Part shown: piece after piece, positions 1-7,253 of the stretch | Layout of the letters: each line of letters opens with the position of its first letter | How positions within the stretch are numbered: the first letter of the stretch is position 1 | Origin: Paenibacillus massiliensis 2301065 = DSM 16942 | Lineage (GTDB): Bacteria > Bacillota > Bacilli > Paenibacillales > Paenibacillaceae | DNA: 64,000 bases | Direction: 5' to 3' | Assembly (NCBI RefSeq): GCF_000377505.1 | Contig: NZ_KB898185.1 | Span: forward strand, 248,001 to 312,000 | Notes under the pieces: model-generated | Database searches by the model: none | Seen by the model: only the letters and a program-made list of their open reading frames with translations | Told to the model about the DNA's origin: nothing | Made by a program: the position numbers and the translations under genes

Positions 1-339
1 GGTATCAACTGCATAGACAAAGTCATAGTCATTAATTAAAGCATTTATATTAGTCTGTAAATTTATTGGATTTTGATTAATTTTCAACGTTTGCTTGACT
101 TTTTCATTTGGTCTATCAAGAGAAATATTTAGGTTAGCCATTTTGGGAATTACCTCTCGCCCGCCTGCAAATAATTTCAAATCTCCATTAGAAGTCAGTT
201 CATAGCTTGTTATAGCTATGGGATTTTTCATATCCATAGTTACAGATTGATTTCTTGTTTTTTTATCTTTACAACACTTCTTCCTCTTTTTCCCACTTCC
301 ACAATCGCACAATTGTTTTTTTTCATTTCCTTCACCCAA
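1..339 (-). CDS. SEC-C motif protein, cassette 8 (cut by window edge)
   Basis: The minus-strand reading frame stays open to the left edge, so only about the first 113 residues are visible. Near the N terminus is a SEC-C zinc knuckle, CDCGSGKKRKKCC (C-x-C-x8-C-C), as found in SecA tails and many small bacterial proteins. I chose the TTG at 339 because a GGAG lies eight bases upstream; a GTG at 348 is also in frame but overlaps that ribosome site. The gene starts about 50 bases after the GTTATAC end of attC-A, the usual position of a cassette gene. The rest of the visible protein is a beta-rich stretch I do not recognise. Confidence 0.7.
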   Translation of the reverse strand, partial: MGEGNEKKQLCDCGSGKKRKKCCKDKKTRNQSVTMDMKNPIAITSYELTSNGDLKLFAGGREVIPKMANLNISLDRPNEKVKQTLKINQNPINLQTNINALINDYDFVYAVDT

Positions 340-381
340 ATCCCTCACTCCTTCAGCTATATTTTTTAGTACAGTAATTGC

Positions 382-477
382 GTATAACGTTCCCGTATTC
401 ACGACCCAACGAATGTTGGGTGTCCGGCCTATGCCGGGCCAAGGACGAATGTCCGCAGCGTGAATATTATGTTAACT
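382..477 (-). repeat. attC-A, integron-type recombination site
   Basis: Read on the minus strand: outer box R'' AGTTAAC (477-471), spacer ATAA, inner arm TATTCACG, a loop that can fold further, inner arm CGTGAATA, spacer CGGGAAC, then outer box R' GTTATAC (388-382). The length is 96 bp. The outer boxes fit the RYYYAAC/GTTRRRY consensus of attC sites. The site lies just downstream of the 234-aa gene (stop at 521) and just upstream of the SEC-C gene. Confidence 0.8.
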
Positions 478-520
478 GATGTCCGATCTTCTAGAGTCTA
501 CCCATATATTTTTTCAAGTT

Positions 521-1225
521 TTAACCATTTCTTATAAATCTTAAAAACTCTCTTCCAAAATCAGTAATATAAAGGTGTGCAAGGCCTTCCTTTGCTAGAT
601 CTTTGTAAGTATTGCCTGTTGTTTTTGTGTCTATAAGAAGTGCTTTAGATATCAAATCACATATATAAAATTCATATTTACCATGAGACTCGATAGTAGA
701 CAAATGCACTGATTCAACCCTTATCTTTTCTATAATCTTATCTTTATAGGATGCATTAGTCAGTATACTTATGCTACCGTTATCATCTTCACTAATATCC
801 ATACTTCCCGACCTTCCAGTGTGTTCAAACATCTTTAAAATCTCTATCTCCATGAAGTCCAACCTAGTGACTAAATCTAAAAATGTTTCTATAAAATCTG
901 ATTGATATGTCGTAATTGACGACGAGGTTAAAATATCTCTAAAAATTTTTATCTTATGTTCATTTTTTGTATCAACTACACGCTTAATTATTGCTGCATA
1001 AATATCATTAAAATCTTCGGAACTAATAATATCTTCGTCTAATGTAACCCCTAAATCATTTAGATGCGCTAAAAAGCTCTCTACAAATTGATTTATTCTA
1101 TCTTGTGCAATTCTTCCTCTGACTTCAAAAAGTGCTTCATTAAGTGCGCAACCTAAATAAGGGAATGCAGCAGAGATGCTACATTTCGCTACTCCAATCA
1201 AAACCTGTTTTAGTTTATTATTCAT
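521..1225 (-). CDS. Hypothetical protein, 234 aa, cassette 7
   Basis: I do not recognise a named family. Residues about 10-35 are small and hydrophobic (ISAAFPYLGCALNEALFE), followed by a charged helical stretch and an acidic, Ile/Asp-rich C-terminal half. The N-terminal pattern, a short hydrophobic helix and then GRIxQxRINxFVE, is one I associate with uncharacterised accessory proteins. The gene is the payload of the cassette between attC-B and attC-A and ends 44 bases before attC-A. IS copy 1 sits only 36 bases upstream of its ATG, so any promoter at the cassette's 5' end has been displaced by 1.2 kb. No strong ribosome site is visible upstream. Confidence 0.75.
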   Translation of the reverse strand: MNNKLKQVLIGVAKCSISAAFPYLGCALNEALFEVRGRIAQDRINQFVESFLAHLNDLGVTLDEDIISSEDFNDIYAAIIKRVVDTKNEHKIKIFRDILTSSSITTYQSDFIETFLDLVTRLDFMEIEILKMFEHTGRSGSMDISEDDNGSISILTNASYKDKIIEKIRVESVHLSTIESHGKYEFYICDLISKALLIDTKTTGNTYKDLAKEGLAHLYITDFGREFLRFIRNG

Positions 1226-1341
1226 CTAATAAATTCTCTACTTCCCTAATTATTTTAATAGTGGATCGGCTACACTTAGTTGGACAGAAAAAATAAGGGC
1301 TTGTAGAATAAACCTATCAAGTTAAGGAGCGGAACTCTACA

Positions 1342-1626
1342 ATGCCAAAACAACTACGACGCACATTCACAACCGAGTTCAAAAAACAAATGGTAGGGCT
1401 CTATGAAAACGGTAAGTCCAGAGCTGCAATTGTGGAGGAATACGACCTTACTGCTTCGGCTCTAGACCGCTGGATCAAGCAATCGCAGGCCACGGGCTCT
1501 TTCAAAGAGAAAGACAACCGTTCACCTGAAGAAAACGAATTAATGGCTATGCGTAAAGAGCTCCAACGTCTACGGATGGAAAACGACATTTTAAAGCAAG
1601 CCGCGCTGATCATGGGACGAAAGTAG
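1342..1626 (+). CDS. IS3-family transposase OrfA (copy 1)
   Basis: The 94-aa protein has an N-terminal helix-turn-helix (RRTFTTEFKKQMV...AIVEEYDLTASALDRWIKQ) that binds the IS ends. A C-terminal leucine-zipper-like helix (ELQRLRMENDILKQAALIM) is typical of IS3 OrfA. It matches the OrfA of copy 2 at 83 of 94 positions. The stop codon follows CGAAAG; the orfB frame is entered by a -1 shift there, the usual route to the OrfAB fusion in this family. The ATG follows AAGGAG at a rather long spacing. Confidence 0.93.
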   Translation: MPKQLRRTFTTEFKKQMVGLYENGKSRAAIVEEYDLTASALDRWIKQSQATGSFKEKDNRSPEENELMAMRKELQRLRMENDILKQAALIMGRK

Positions 1627-1667
1627 CTATCATCCAGAATAACCGTGATAAATACTCGGTATCAGCA

Positions 1668-2463
1668 ATGTGTAACGTCCTCGAAATCGCGAAAAGCACC
1701 TTCTATCATGAAGCGAAGGAAAAGCCCAATGAAGATGAGCTCACGGAAGCAATTGTGGAGATATTCCACAACAATCGAAAAGTCTACGGTACACGAAAGA
1801 TAAAAGTCAAGCTTCAGGAACGAGGACTCATCGTCTCTAGACGTCGTATTGGTCGAATCATGCAAGAGCAAGGCCTCGTCTCCACGTACACCGTTGCCCA
1901 GTTTAAGCCTCACAAAACGCCCTGTAATGAGACAACAACGGCGAATGAACTCGATCGTGAGTTTAATCAGACGAAAGCGAAGCGTTTCGTAGTGAGCGAT
2001 CTAACATATGTGAAGGTCGGGTATCGATGGCATTACGTTTGCGTCCTCATTGACCTGTTCAATCGCGAGATCATTGGCCATAGTGCAGGTCAACATAGGG
2101 ACGCTGCTCTGGTTTCGCGTGCCTTTGCAACGGTGGAAGGCGACTTGAGCCAAATCCAGTGGTTTCATACGGATCGTGGGCGTGAGTTTAAAAAACCACA
2201 TGATGGACCAGCTTCTAGACGCGTTTGGTATTGGCCGATCACTCAGCAAGAAAGGATGTCCCTACGATAACGCCGTGGCCGAAGCCACCTACAAGATCAT
2301 GAAAACGGAGTTTATTTACCAGACGGAATTCCGAAACCTCCGTCATTTGGAATTGGAATTATACGACTACATCAACTGGTTTAACAGGCACCGAGTTCAT
2401 GGATCACTGGGGTATTTGACGCCTGTTCAGTATCGCCAAGAAGCCCTTAAAAAAGTTGTCTGA
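1668..2463 (+). pseudogene. IS3-family transposase OrfB, frameshifted (copy 1)
   Basis: This is a DDE integrase-type catalytic protein of the rve fold. The first segment (1668-2270) contains the first Asp (VSDLTYVKV) and the second (FHTDRG). It then runs out of frame at a run of six A (2190-2195) where copy 2 has five. The remainder, including the KGCPYDNAVAEATYK block with the catalytic Glu, continues in another frame to 2463. Removing one A restores FKNHMMDQLLDAFGIGRSL, which lines up with copy 2. A homopolymer sequencing error is possible. Confidence 0.9.
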
Positions 2464-2501
2464 TTTAATGTTGACAATCCATAGTGTATCTATCGGATTT
2501 C

Positions 2502-2618
2502 AGTTAACGTTCCTGTATTCATGAACCCCGAAGGGGTTGTCTGCTGAAATTCCTCCTCGAAATCCCTCCCGCAGACCAAGGCTCCGTTAGGAGCCCCTGC
2601 TTGAATATTATGTTATAC
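2502..2618 (-). repeat. attC-B, integron-type recombination site
   Basis: Minus-strand reading: R'' GTATAAC (2618-2612), ATAA, arm TATTCAAG, long structured loop, arm CATGAATA, CAGGAAC, R' GTTAACT (2508-2502). The length is 117 bp. The sequence running into cassette 7 (GTTAACTGAAATCCG) is complementary, apart from two bases, to the end of the same cassette at attC-A (CGGACATCAGTTAAC). That own-end complementarity is the signature of a circularisable cassette. Confidence 0.85.
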
Positions 2619-2647
2619 GACGGAATCTCTTCTCGAATCGGCTCTCA

Positions 2648-2872
2648 CTATTTATTTTCTTCTGGTACATATTCGATCAAATCAGACAACTTACAATTAA
2701 ACGTATCACACAACTTGAATAGTGTTTCTAATTTTGTTGTTTCTATATTCGTCTCCCTATATAACTTGTTGATTGAGTTACGACTTAAGCCTGATCTCAC
2801 CATCAATTCCGTTATATCATCTATTCGATGTTCTGCCATGAGTTCTCGTATATTGCACTTGATTACGTTCAT
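2648..2872 (-). CDS. XRE-family helix-turn-helix regulator, cassette 6
   Basis: The 74-aa protein is almost wholly a Cro/CI-type DNA-binding domain (IRELMAEHRI..ITELMVRSGLSRNSINKLYRE, then LFKLCDTFNCKLSDLIEYVP), like YozG and other single-domain HTH_26 repressors. Its ATG follows GGAGGGG. It ends 30 bases before attC-B. It is transcribed divergently from the 95-aa gene at 3027, and the shared 154-base gap holds a sigma-A-like promoter, so it probably represses itself and its neighbour. It carries no other domain. Confidence 0.85.
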   Translation of the reverse strand: MNVIKCNIRELMAEHRIDDITELMVRSGLSRNSINKLYRETNIETTKLETLFKLCDTFNCKLSDLIEYVPEENK

Positions 2873-2962
2873 CTTTTCCCCTCCATAGCTCTATCTTATC
2901 TTCCACATTAGTAACCATCAACGAAAAGCGAAGTTTTAACTCTATAAAGTCAAATATTCACC

Positions 2963-2991
2963 TTGTAATCGACCCCGCAAGGTTATATAAT
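2963..2991 (+). promoter_or_regulatory. Sigma-A-like promoter inside cassette 6
   Basis: TTGTAA (2963-2968) and TATAAT (2986-2991) are separated by exactly 17 bases and lie 35 bases upstream of the ATG at 3027. Most integron cassettes lack their own promoter, so this one is notable. It faces against the general direction of the array. Confidence 0.65.
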
Positions 2992-3026
2992 AACTCTGTA
3001 GGGTTAATTTACAGGAGGGATACTTT

Positions 3027-3314
3027 ATGATCAATACGTTAGAATCATTAACAGAACCGCTTATAAGAATACGTTTAGAATTACTATATGCGGAGCTTCT
3101 GGAGTATCATAAGGAGTACACTCAGCTTTCTGCAGAGACAAATCAATATCTCAAAACACTTCGTGATGCTCTGCCCGATCAACTTCAACATACGGTTTTT
3201 CTTTACGAAGATGCCCAAATTTCTCTACAATCCATCCTAGAAAGAAATATTTACATACAAGGTTTCAAAGATGCTCTACTATTATTTAGTGAATTGCAAA
3301 ATTCTAGTATTTAG
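3027..3314 (+). CDS. Small helical protein, DUF6809-like, cassette 6
   Basis: The 95-aa protein is predicted largely helical. It ends with an amphipathic segment (IYIQGFKDALLLFSEL) resembling the YxxGFxxGAxLMxE tail of small Paenibacillus proteins annotated DUF6809; the assignment rests on recall of that pattern only. The ATG has a good GGAGGG seven bases upstream. It is the only gene in the array on the plus strand. It pairs with the divergent XRE gene inside one cassette, so it may be the regulator's target. Its function is unknown. Confidence 0.7.
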   Translation: MINTLESLTEPLIRIRLELLYAELLEYHKEYTQLSAETNQYLKTLRDALPDQLQHTVFLYEDAQISLQSILERNIYIQGFKDALLLFSELQNSSI

Positions 3315-3356
3315 AGGATTATATGACTCTCTTTTTCTATTATTTTCGATTCTGTC

Positions 3357-3452
3357 GTATAACAATACCTGATTCACGACCCAGCGCATACTCGCTATTC
3401 GGCCCCAACCAGACCAAGGACGTAGGTCAGATGCCTGAATATTATGTTATAC
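3357..3452 (-). repeat. attC-C, integron-type recombination site
   Basis: Minus-strand reading: R'' GTATAAC (3452-3446), ATAA, arm TATTCAGG, loop, arm CGTGAATC, AGGTATT, R' GTTATAC (3363-3357). The length is 96 bp; this is the most diverged inner arm of the set. The 5' end of cassette 6 (GTTATACGACAGAATC) is complementary to its own R'' side at attC-B (GATTCCGTCGTATAAC) except at one base. Confidence 0.8.
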
Positions 3453-3487
3453 GACAGAAACTTGTTCTTCAATCTATCATTGTTAGT

Positions 3488-4624
3488 TTAAATCATCTTT
3501 TTTATTTCATTTATTGTGCCCACTGCAGTCGACATCAATTTACTCATAGTAGAAAATTGAACCCAAATACTTTTCTTAGATTTATTTAAGTTCTTCTGAA
3601 TAGGTGGTATTGCTGACAAAAGTTCTTTTACCTGTTCTATGCCTTGACTAGATTCTTCAAGTATTGAACTCACTTTATTAATAGACTCTAAAAACTCAGG
3701 ATCTTGTGAAAATGATGCATCAAATTGATCTACTAAAGAAACCACTTTACTAAAAGTATCCATAAAATTATTTAAACTCGTACTTAACAAACCCACCTCA
3801 GGTTCCATTTTTGTAGCAAAACTATCCATGACCATCGCTGTTTTAGTTATTGCCATCTGAGTAAGACGTAGATTTTGTACATCGCTAAATTTTGTAACCT
3901 CTTCAGTTCTTTCCTCAAGTTCGCTGATGAATTCGTGTATCAATGTCTGTATTCCATTCATACTGATCACTAAATAAAATGAACTTTGATTGAGATCAGT
4001 GTATAAATCTAACAATCCTTCTTCTACTTCCTCTTCTTCAAAAATATTATCCTCCTGCTTGAGCGTTTCAACTTGTTGAGAAGATAAGTTGTGTCTAGAA
4101 TACCATCCTTTAATTTTCATCATTAAATGCATTCTAACAAGACTTTCGAAGTTTTTACTTTCCTTATAACTCCAATAATACACTCCCTCGTTGCCCAAAC
4201 TAGATCGAAAATCTTTTATAACCTGGATTTGCGCAACGTCAATATCGCTTATAGATATAGGTGCGTCGTTAAAATAAAACATTATCTCTACATCTTCACC
4301 TAATTTTGCTCTATCATATGCTCTTTTGAATTCTTCAATTGTTCCTGAATCTGCACGAGAAGTTTTCGATCCAGCCCTTGACCACATTATTCCAATGAAA
4401 ATATCATAATCATCATTAATTTGTTGATTAATTATGTCTTGAGCATCATTGCCCAGTACTGAAGGAGAGGTGTTTTTCTCCCACTTCACAAGTTCGAGAC
4501 GAAGGTTATAAACATCCGCAATTATTTGATTTAATTCATCAATTACACCTTCCAACATTATTCTTTCCTCTACAACATCACTCGGAGAACCGATAAATAC
4601 TTTTAATAATTTAATGTTTTCCAT
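3488..4624 (-). CDS. DUF4062-like N-terminal domain protein, cassette 5
   Basis: The 378-aa protein begins MENIKLLKVFIGSPSDVVEER, the opening of the DUF4062 fold (strand, SPSDV loop, long helix). It continues with a WEKNTSPS segment and then IINQQINDDYDIFIGIMWSRAG, typical of these TIR-like domains found beside NTPases and other effector modules in bacterial conflict systems. From about residue 190 on it is helical, with coiled-coil character. I chose the ATG at 4624 because GGAGG lies eight bases upstream; the open frame runs further up, but only through attC-D. No NTPase partner is present in the cassette. Sure of the domain resemblance, not of a defence role. Confidence 0.75.
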   Translation of the reverse strand: MENIKLLKVFIGSPSDVVEERIMLEGVIDELNQIIADVYNLRLELVKWEKNTSPSVLGNDAQDIINQQINDDYDIFIGIMWSRAGSKTSRADSGTIEEFKRAYDRAKLGEDVEIMFYFNDAPISISDIDVAQIQVIKDFRSSLGNEGVYYWSYKESKNFESLVRMHLMMKIKGWYSRHNLSSQQVETLKQEDNIFEEEEVEEGLLDLYTDLNQSSFYLVISMNGIQTLIHEFISELEERTEEVTKFSDVQNLRLTQMAITKTAMVMDSFATKMEPEVGLLSTSLNNFMDTFSKVVSLVDQFDASFSQDPEFLESINKVSSILEESSQGIEQVKELLSAIPPIQKNLNKSKKSIWVQFSTMSKLMSTAVGTINEIKKMI

Positions 4625-4684
4625 TTGATGAACCTCCAAAATAGATTTTTTGAATAAGATTTTATATTTCATTTTGATTCTGTC

Positions 4685-4807
4685 GTATAACGTTCCTGTA
4701 TTCGCGACGTCCGACGGAGTCGGATGTGTCTGCTGATATGCCTCTTGGAATTTCTTCCTGCAGACCAAGGCTCCCTCAGGAACCGATGCGTGAATATTAT
4801 GTTATGA
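4685..4807 (-). repeat. attC-D, integron-type recombination site
   Basis: Minus-strand reading: R'' TCATAAC (4807-4801), ATAA, arm TATTCACG, long loop, arm CGCGAATA, CAGGAAC, R' GTTATAC (4691-4685). At 123 bp it is the longest of the set. The 5' end of cassette 5 (GTTATACGACAGAA) exactly matches the complement of that cassette's R'' side at attC-C. Confidence 0.85.
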
Positions 4808-4828
4808 GGTGTCATAGGCCTCTCTGAG

Positions 4829-5162
4829 TTAATTCCAAAACATTCCGTTATGCCCCTCGTCTACAATCTCCAACTGGGTTTCAAAGTTTTCATTCGGTTC
4901 TATATCATCTATGAAATGCCATTTATTTTTACTATCTTGCCAATAGACTTTCCATTTGCTTTTTTCATCTATTCTGAACTGAGCTACTGGCACCTGCACC
5001 CATATATCACTTTTGTAGCCTTGTCTTTCTTCTATTAGTGTCACATTGTTTCCTCTGATCTTGTAACTGACTTTAATCTGGTTTTTTAAATGAACTGGTA
5101 CTTTGTTTTGTTGTGTAACTGTCCATAATTTTCATAATACGCTTCTTCGTAAAATCATCCAT
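4829..5162 (-). pseudogene. DUF3024-like gene, frameshifted, cassette 4
   Basis: The ATG at 5162 has GGAG eight bases upstream and opens MDDFTKKRIMKIMDSYTTKQ, then hits a stop after 30 codons. The other frame continues the family pattern: VPVHLKNQIKVSYKIRGNN, VTLIEER, then an internal block near residue 70 (PVAQFRIDEKSKWKVYWQDS) and the tail EIVDEGHNGMFWN. DUF3024 proteins are single-domain, about 110 aa, of unknown function. The break falls at an A-rich stretch (about 5095-5105) where one surplus base explains it. Translation from GTG 5044 would give a 71-aa C-terminal piece. A sequencing error is an alternative. Confidence 0.8.
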
Positions 5163-5399
5163 TTATGGCTCTCCTGTCTTATCCGTTTTGCTCTGATTAT
5201 ATCACTATGATGTCTCATAACGTTCCTGTATTTATGAACCTCAAAGGGGTTGTCTGCTGATATTCCTCTCCGAAATCCACCCCTCAGACCAAGGCTCCGC
5301 AAGGAGACGCAGCTTGAATTGGATCGGCTAGACTTAGTTGGACAGAAAAAATAAGGGCTTGTAGAATAAACCTATCGAGTTAAGGAGCGGAACTCTACA

Positions 5400-5684
5400 A
5401 TGCCAAAACAGCAACGACGTACCTTCACCTCAGAATTTAAAAAGCAAATGGTTCAGCTCTATGAAAATGGAAAGTCTAGAGCCGCCATTGTGGAGGAATA
5501 TGACCTCACGGCTTCTGCTTTAGACCGTTGGATCAAGCAAGCTCATACGTCCAGTTCCTTCAAAGAGAAGGACAATCGTTCGCCCGAAGAAAATGAATTG
5601 AGTGCTCTAAGGAAAGAAGTTCAGCGTTTACGGATGGAGAACGATATATTAAAGCAAGCCGCGCTGATCATGGGACGAAAGTAG
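5400..5684 (+). CDS. IS3-family transposase OrfA (copy 2)
   Basis: The 94-aa helix-turn-helix protein has a C-terminal zipper-like helix. Relative to copy 1 the differences cluster at the linker (QAHTSSSF versus QSQATGSF). It ends at TAG immediately after CGAAAG; a -1 slip there joins it to the orfB frame, whose codons upstream of its first ATG read VAIIQNNRDKYSVSAMC, continuous with family OrfB N termini. Confidence 0.93.
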   Translation: MPKQQRRTFTSEFKKQMVQLYENGKSRAAIVEEYDLTASALDRWIKQAHTSSSFKEKDNRSPEENELSALRKEVQRLRMENDILKQAALIMGRK

Positions 5685-5725
5685 CTATCATCCAGAATAA
5701 CCGTGATAAATACTCGGTATCAGCA

Positions 5726-6520
5726 ATGTGTGACGTCCTGCAAATCGCAAGAAGTACATTCTATTACGAAGCGAAAGAACAACGAAAAGAAGATAAACTC
5801 ACGGAAGCGATTGTCGATATTTTCCACAAAAATCGAAAAGCTTATGGCACGCGAAAGATCAAAGTCAAGCTTCAGGAACAAGGTCTCATCGTGTCCAGGC
5901 GCCGCATTGGCCGGATCATGAAAGAGCAGGGCCTAGTTTCCACGTATACCGTAGCCCAGTATACGCCCCATAAAACGGCTTGTAATGAAGAGACAACAAC
6001 GAATGTGCTGGATCGTGAGTTTGAGCAGACCGAAGTCAAACGCTTTGTCGTCAGCGATCTGACCTATGTGAAAGTCCAGAATCGGTGGCACTACATTTGT
6101 GTGCTCATCGACTTATTCAATCGAGAAATTATTGGTCATAGTGCAGGCCCGCATAAGGATGCTGCTCTGATTTCACGAGCCTTTGCTGCCGTACAGGGTG
6201 ACTTGCGTCATATTCAATGGTTCCATACAGATCGTGGCAGTGAATTTAAAAATCAAAAGATGGACGAGCTTCTGAAGACATTTGAAATCGGCCGATCTCT
6301 AAGAATGAAGGGCTGTCCCTATGACAATGCCGTGGCTGAGGCCACTTACAAAGTCATGAAAACCGAGTTCATCCACCAGATGAGCTTCCAAAGCCTTCGT
6401 CATCTGGAATTAGAATTATGTGATTATGTCAACTGGTTTAACAAGCATCGAATTCACGGAACTCTGGGATACATGACACCTGTTCAGTATCGCCATGCAG
6501 CCCTTAAAAAAGCTGTCTAA
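5726..6520 (+). CDS. IS3-family transposase OrfB (copy 2)
   Basis: The 264-aa catalytic part starts with the HTH_21-like region (AYGTRKIKVKLQEQGLIVSRRRIGRIMKEQGL). It is followed by the rve DDE core: Asp in VSDLTYVKV, Asp in FHTDRGSEF, and Glu in YDNAVAEATYKVMKTEF, ending with the family tail FNKHRIHGTLGYMTPVQYR. All three catalytic residues are present. The ATG at 5726 is internal to the natural OrfB frame, which is probably entered by frameshifting from orfA near 5676-5681. Expressed mainly as OrfAB. Confidence 0.95.
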   Translation: MCDVLQIARSTFYYEAKEQRKEDKLTEAIVDIFHKNRKAYGTRKIKVKLQEQGLIVSRRRIGRIMKEQGLVSTYTVAQYTPHKTACNEETTTNVLDREFEQTEVKRFVVSDLTYVKVQNRWHYICVLIDLFNREIIGHSAGPHKDAALISRAFAAVQGDLRHIQWFHTDRGSEFKNQKMDELLKTFEIGRSLRMKGCPYDNAVAEATYKVMKTEFIHQMSFQSLRHLELELCDYVNWFNKHRIHGTLGYMTPVQYRHAALKKAV

Positions 6521-6593
6521 TTTACTGTTGACAATCCAAATATTATGTTATAAGATGTCGGCGACTTCATTGAATTACTCAAAACACTTCTTT

Positions 6594-7073
6594 TTATCTA
6601 TCTTCGAACCATGCGGTATTTATTAAATCGTCCCATTCAATTATTAATGTCTTGCACTTAATGATCCAATATCCAAAATCCTCATTGTACTTACACGAAC
6701 TTAATCCATCAAATCTATGAATATACATATTGCCCTGTGTTTGTATTTCTGTAGTCTTTAACACTTCAAAATCGACCAATAATTCTGATATGTCTACTAT
6801 CTTTTTCTGCGCATCATTTTCAACAAGAATTCTCCTCTTACTCTTAATTTCCGAAGTATCATATATAACTGATTCCAATATTTCAAAATCAACGAACTGT
6901 AGAAGCGCTTTCCCTGAATACATTGCCTTAACATTACTGTTACTTGGATGAGTAGACAAGACATCTATATGTTCAAAGACAACTGACAAACTCTGTTTAT
7001 CATTTGAAATTGATTCAATAACACAGTCATGTAATGATATATGTTCTAATGTGTTTTCAGAAACGAATTTAAT
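6594..7073 (-). CDS. Small HDC-motif protein, cassette 3, uncertain start
   Basis: The frame codes for about 159 residues and reads IKFVSENTLEHISLHDCVIE near its N terminus. The LHDC strand-turn is common at the start of small beta-rich proteins, some of them polymorphic-toxin immunity proteins. No ATG lies in this frame at the right place. An ATT at 7073 sits nine bases after GAGG. An ATG at 7078 is one frame off and would fit if one A were missing from the AAA run just inside the gene. A TTG at 6989 would start after the conserved motif. Either a non-standard start or a one-base deletion is involved. Function unknown. Confidence 0.6.
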   Translation of the reverse strand: MKFVSENTLEHISLHDCVIESISNDKQSLSVVFEHIDVLSTHPSNSNVKAMYSGKALLQFVDFEILESVIYDTSEIKSKRRILVENDAQKKIVDISELLVDFEVLKTTEIQTQGNMYIHRFDGLSSCKYNEDFGYWIIKCKTLIIEWDDLINTAWFEDR

Positions 7074-7123
7074 GACATCTCACCTCAATTTCAGTTTTTG
7101 TTTGATTGGTATTCGCCGATTTC

Positions 7124-7218
7124 TCATAACGTTCCCGTATTCACGACCCAGCGTAGCTGGGTGTCCGGCGTATCCCGGACCAAGGGCGTATGTCGGCAGC
7201 GTGAATATATTGTTATCT
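7124..7218 (-). repeat. attC-F, integron-type recombination site
   Basis: Minus-strand reading: R'' AGATAAC (7218-7212), AATA, arm TATTCACG, loop, arm CGTGAATA, CGGGAAC, R' GTTATGA (7130-7124). The length is 95 bp, and it closely resembles attC-A, including the CCCAGC/GCTGGG loop stem. The 5' end of cassette 3 (GTTATGAGAAATCGGCG) is complementary to its own R'' flank beyond attC-E (CGCCGACATCTTATAAC) with few mismatches. Confidence 0.85.
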
Positions 7219-7253
7219 GTAGTTACCGGCATCTCGAATTTCCTTACATTTAT

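Larger units (their letters stand above)
1262..2481 (+). mobile_element. IS3-family insertion sequence, copy 1 (defective)
   Basis: The element is 1220 bp, from TGGATCGGCTACACT to GTTGACAATCCA. The ends form imperfect inverted repeats of about 26 bp (TGGAT...GACAG) and are flanked by the duplicated target TAG (1259-1261 and 2482-2484). It carries overlapping orfA and orfB as in IS3-family elements. It lies in cassette 7 between the cassette's 5' recombination box and its gene. An extra A in a six-A run at 2190-2195 breaks orfB, so this copy should not make its own full transposase, although copy 2 might act on it in trans. Confidence 0.93.
5320..6538 (+). mobile_element. IS3-family insertion sequence, copy 2 (apparently intact)
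   Basis: The element is 1219 bp with ends TGGATCGGCTAGACTT and ACTGTTGACAATCCA, the same imperfect inverted repeats as copy 1. It is flanked by the duplicated target AAT (5317-5319 and 6539-6541). Both transposase frames are open. OrfA differs from copy 1 at 11 of 94 positions, so the two copies are separate arrivals or old duplicates, not a recent local jump. It interrupts attC-E. Confidence 0.95.
5215..6553 (-). repeat. attC-E, split by IS copy 2
   Basis: The two halves are 5215-5319 and 6539-6553. Joined without the IS and one target duplicate they make a 117-bp site: R'' TTATAAC (6553-6547), ATAA, arm TATTCAAG, long loop, arm CATAAATA, CAGGAAC, R' GTTATGA (5221-5215). The insertion point is inside the inner arm, so the folded site is destroyed. 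The 5' end of cassette 4 (GTTATGAGACATCAT) pairs imperfectly with its own R'' side at attC-D (ATGACACCTCATAAC). Confidence 0.85.

Noticed and set aside
2648..3314. Calling the XRE and 95-aa genes a toxin-antitoxin pair
   Set aside because: Typical pairs are co-directional and overlapping; these are divergent and neither matches a known toxin, so I report them only as a regulated pair.
4625..4768. N-terminal extension of the DUF4062-like protein
   Set aside because: The extra 48 codons run straight through attC-D and lack a ribosome site, whereas the ATG at 4624 has GGAGG at ideal distance.
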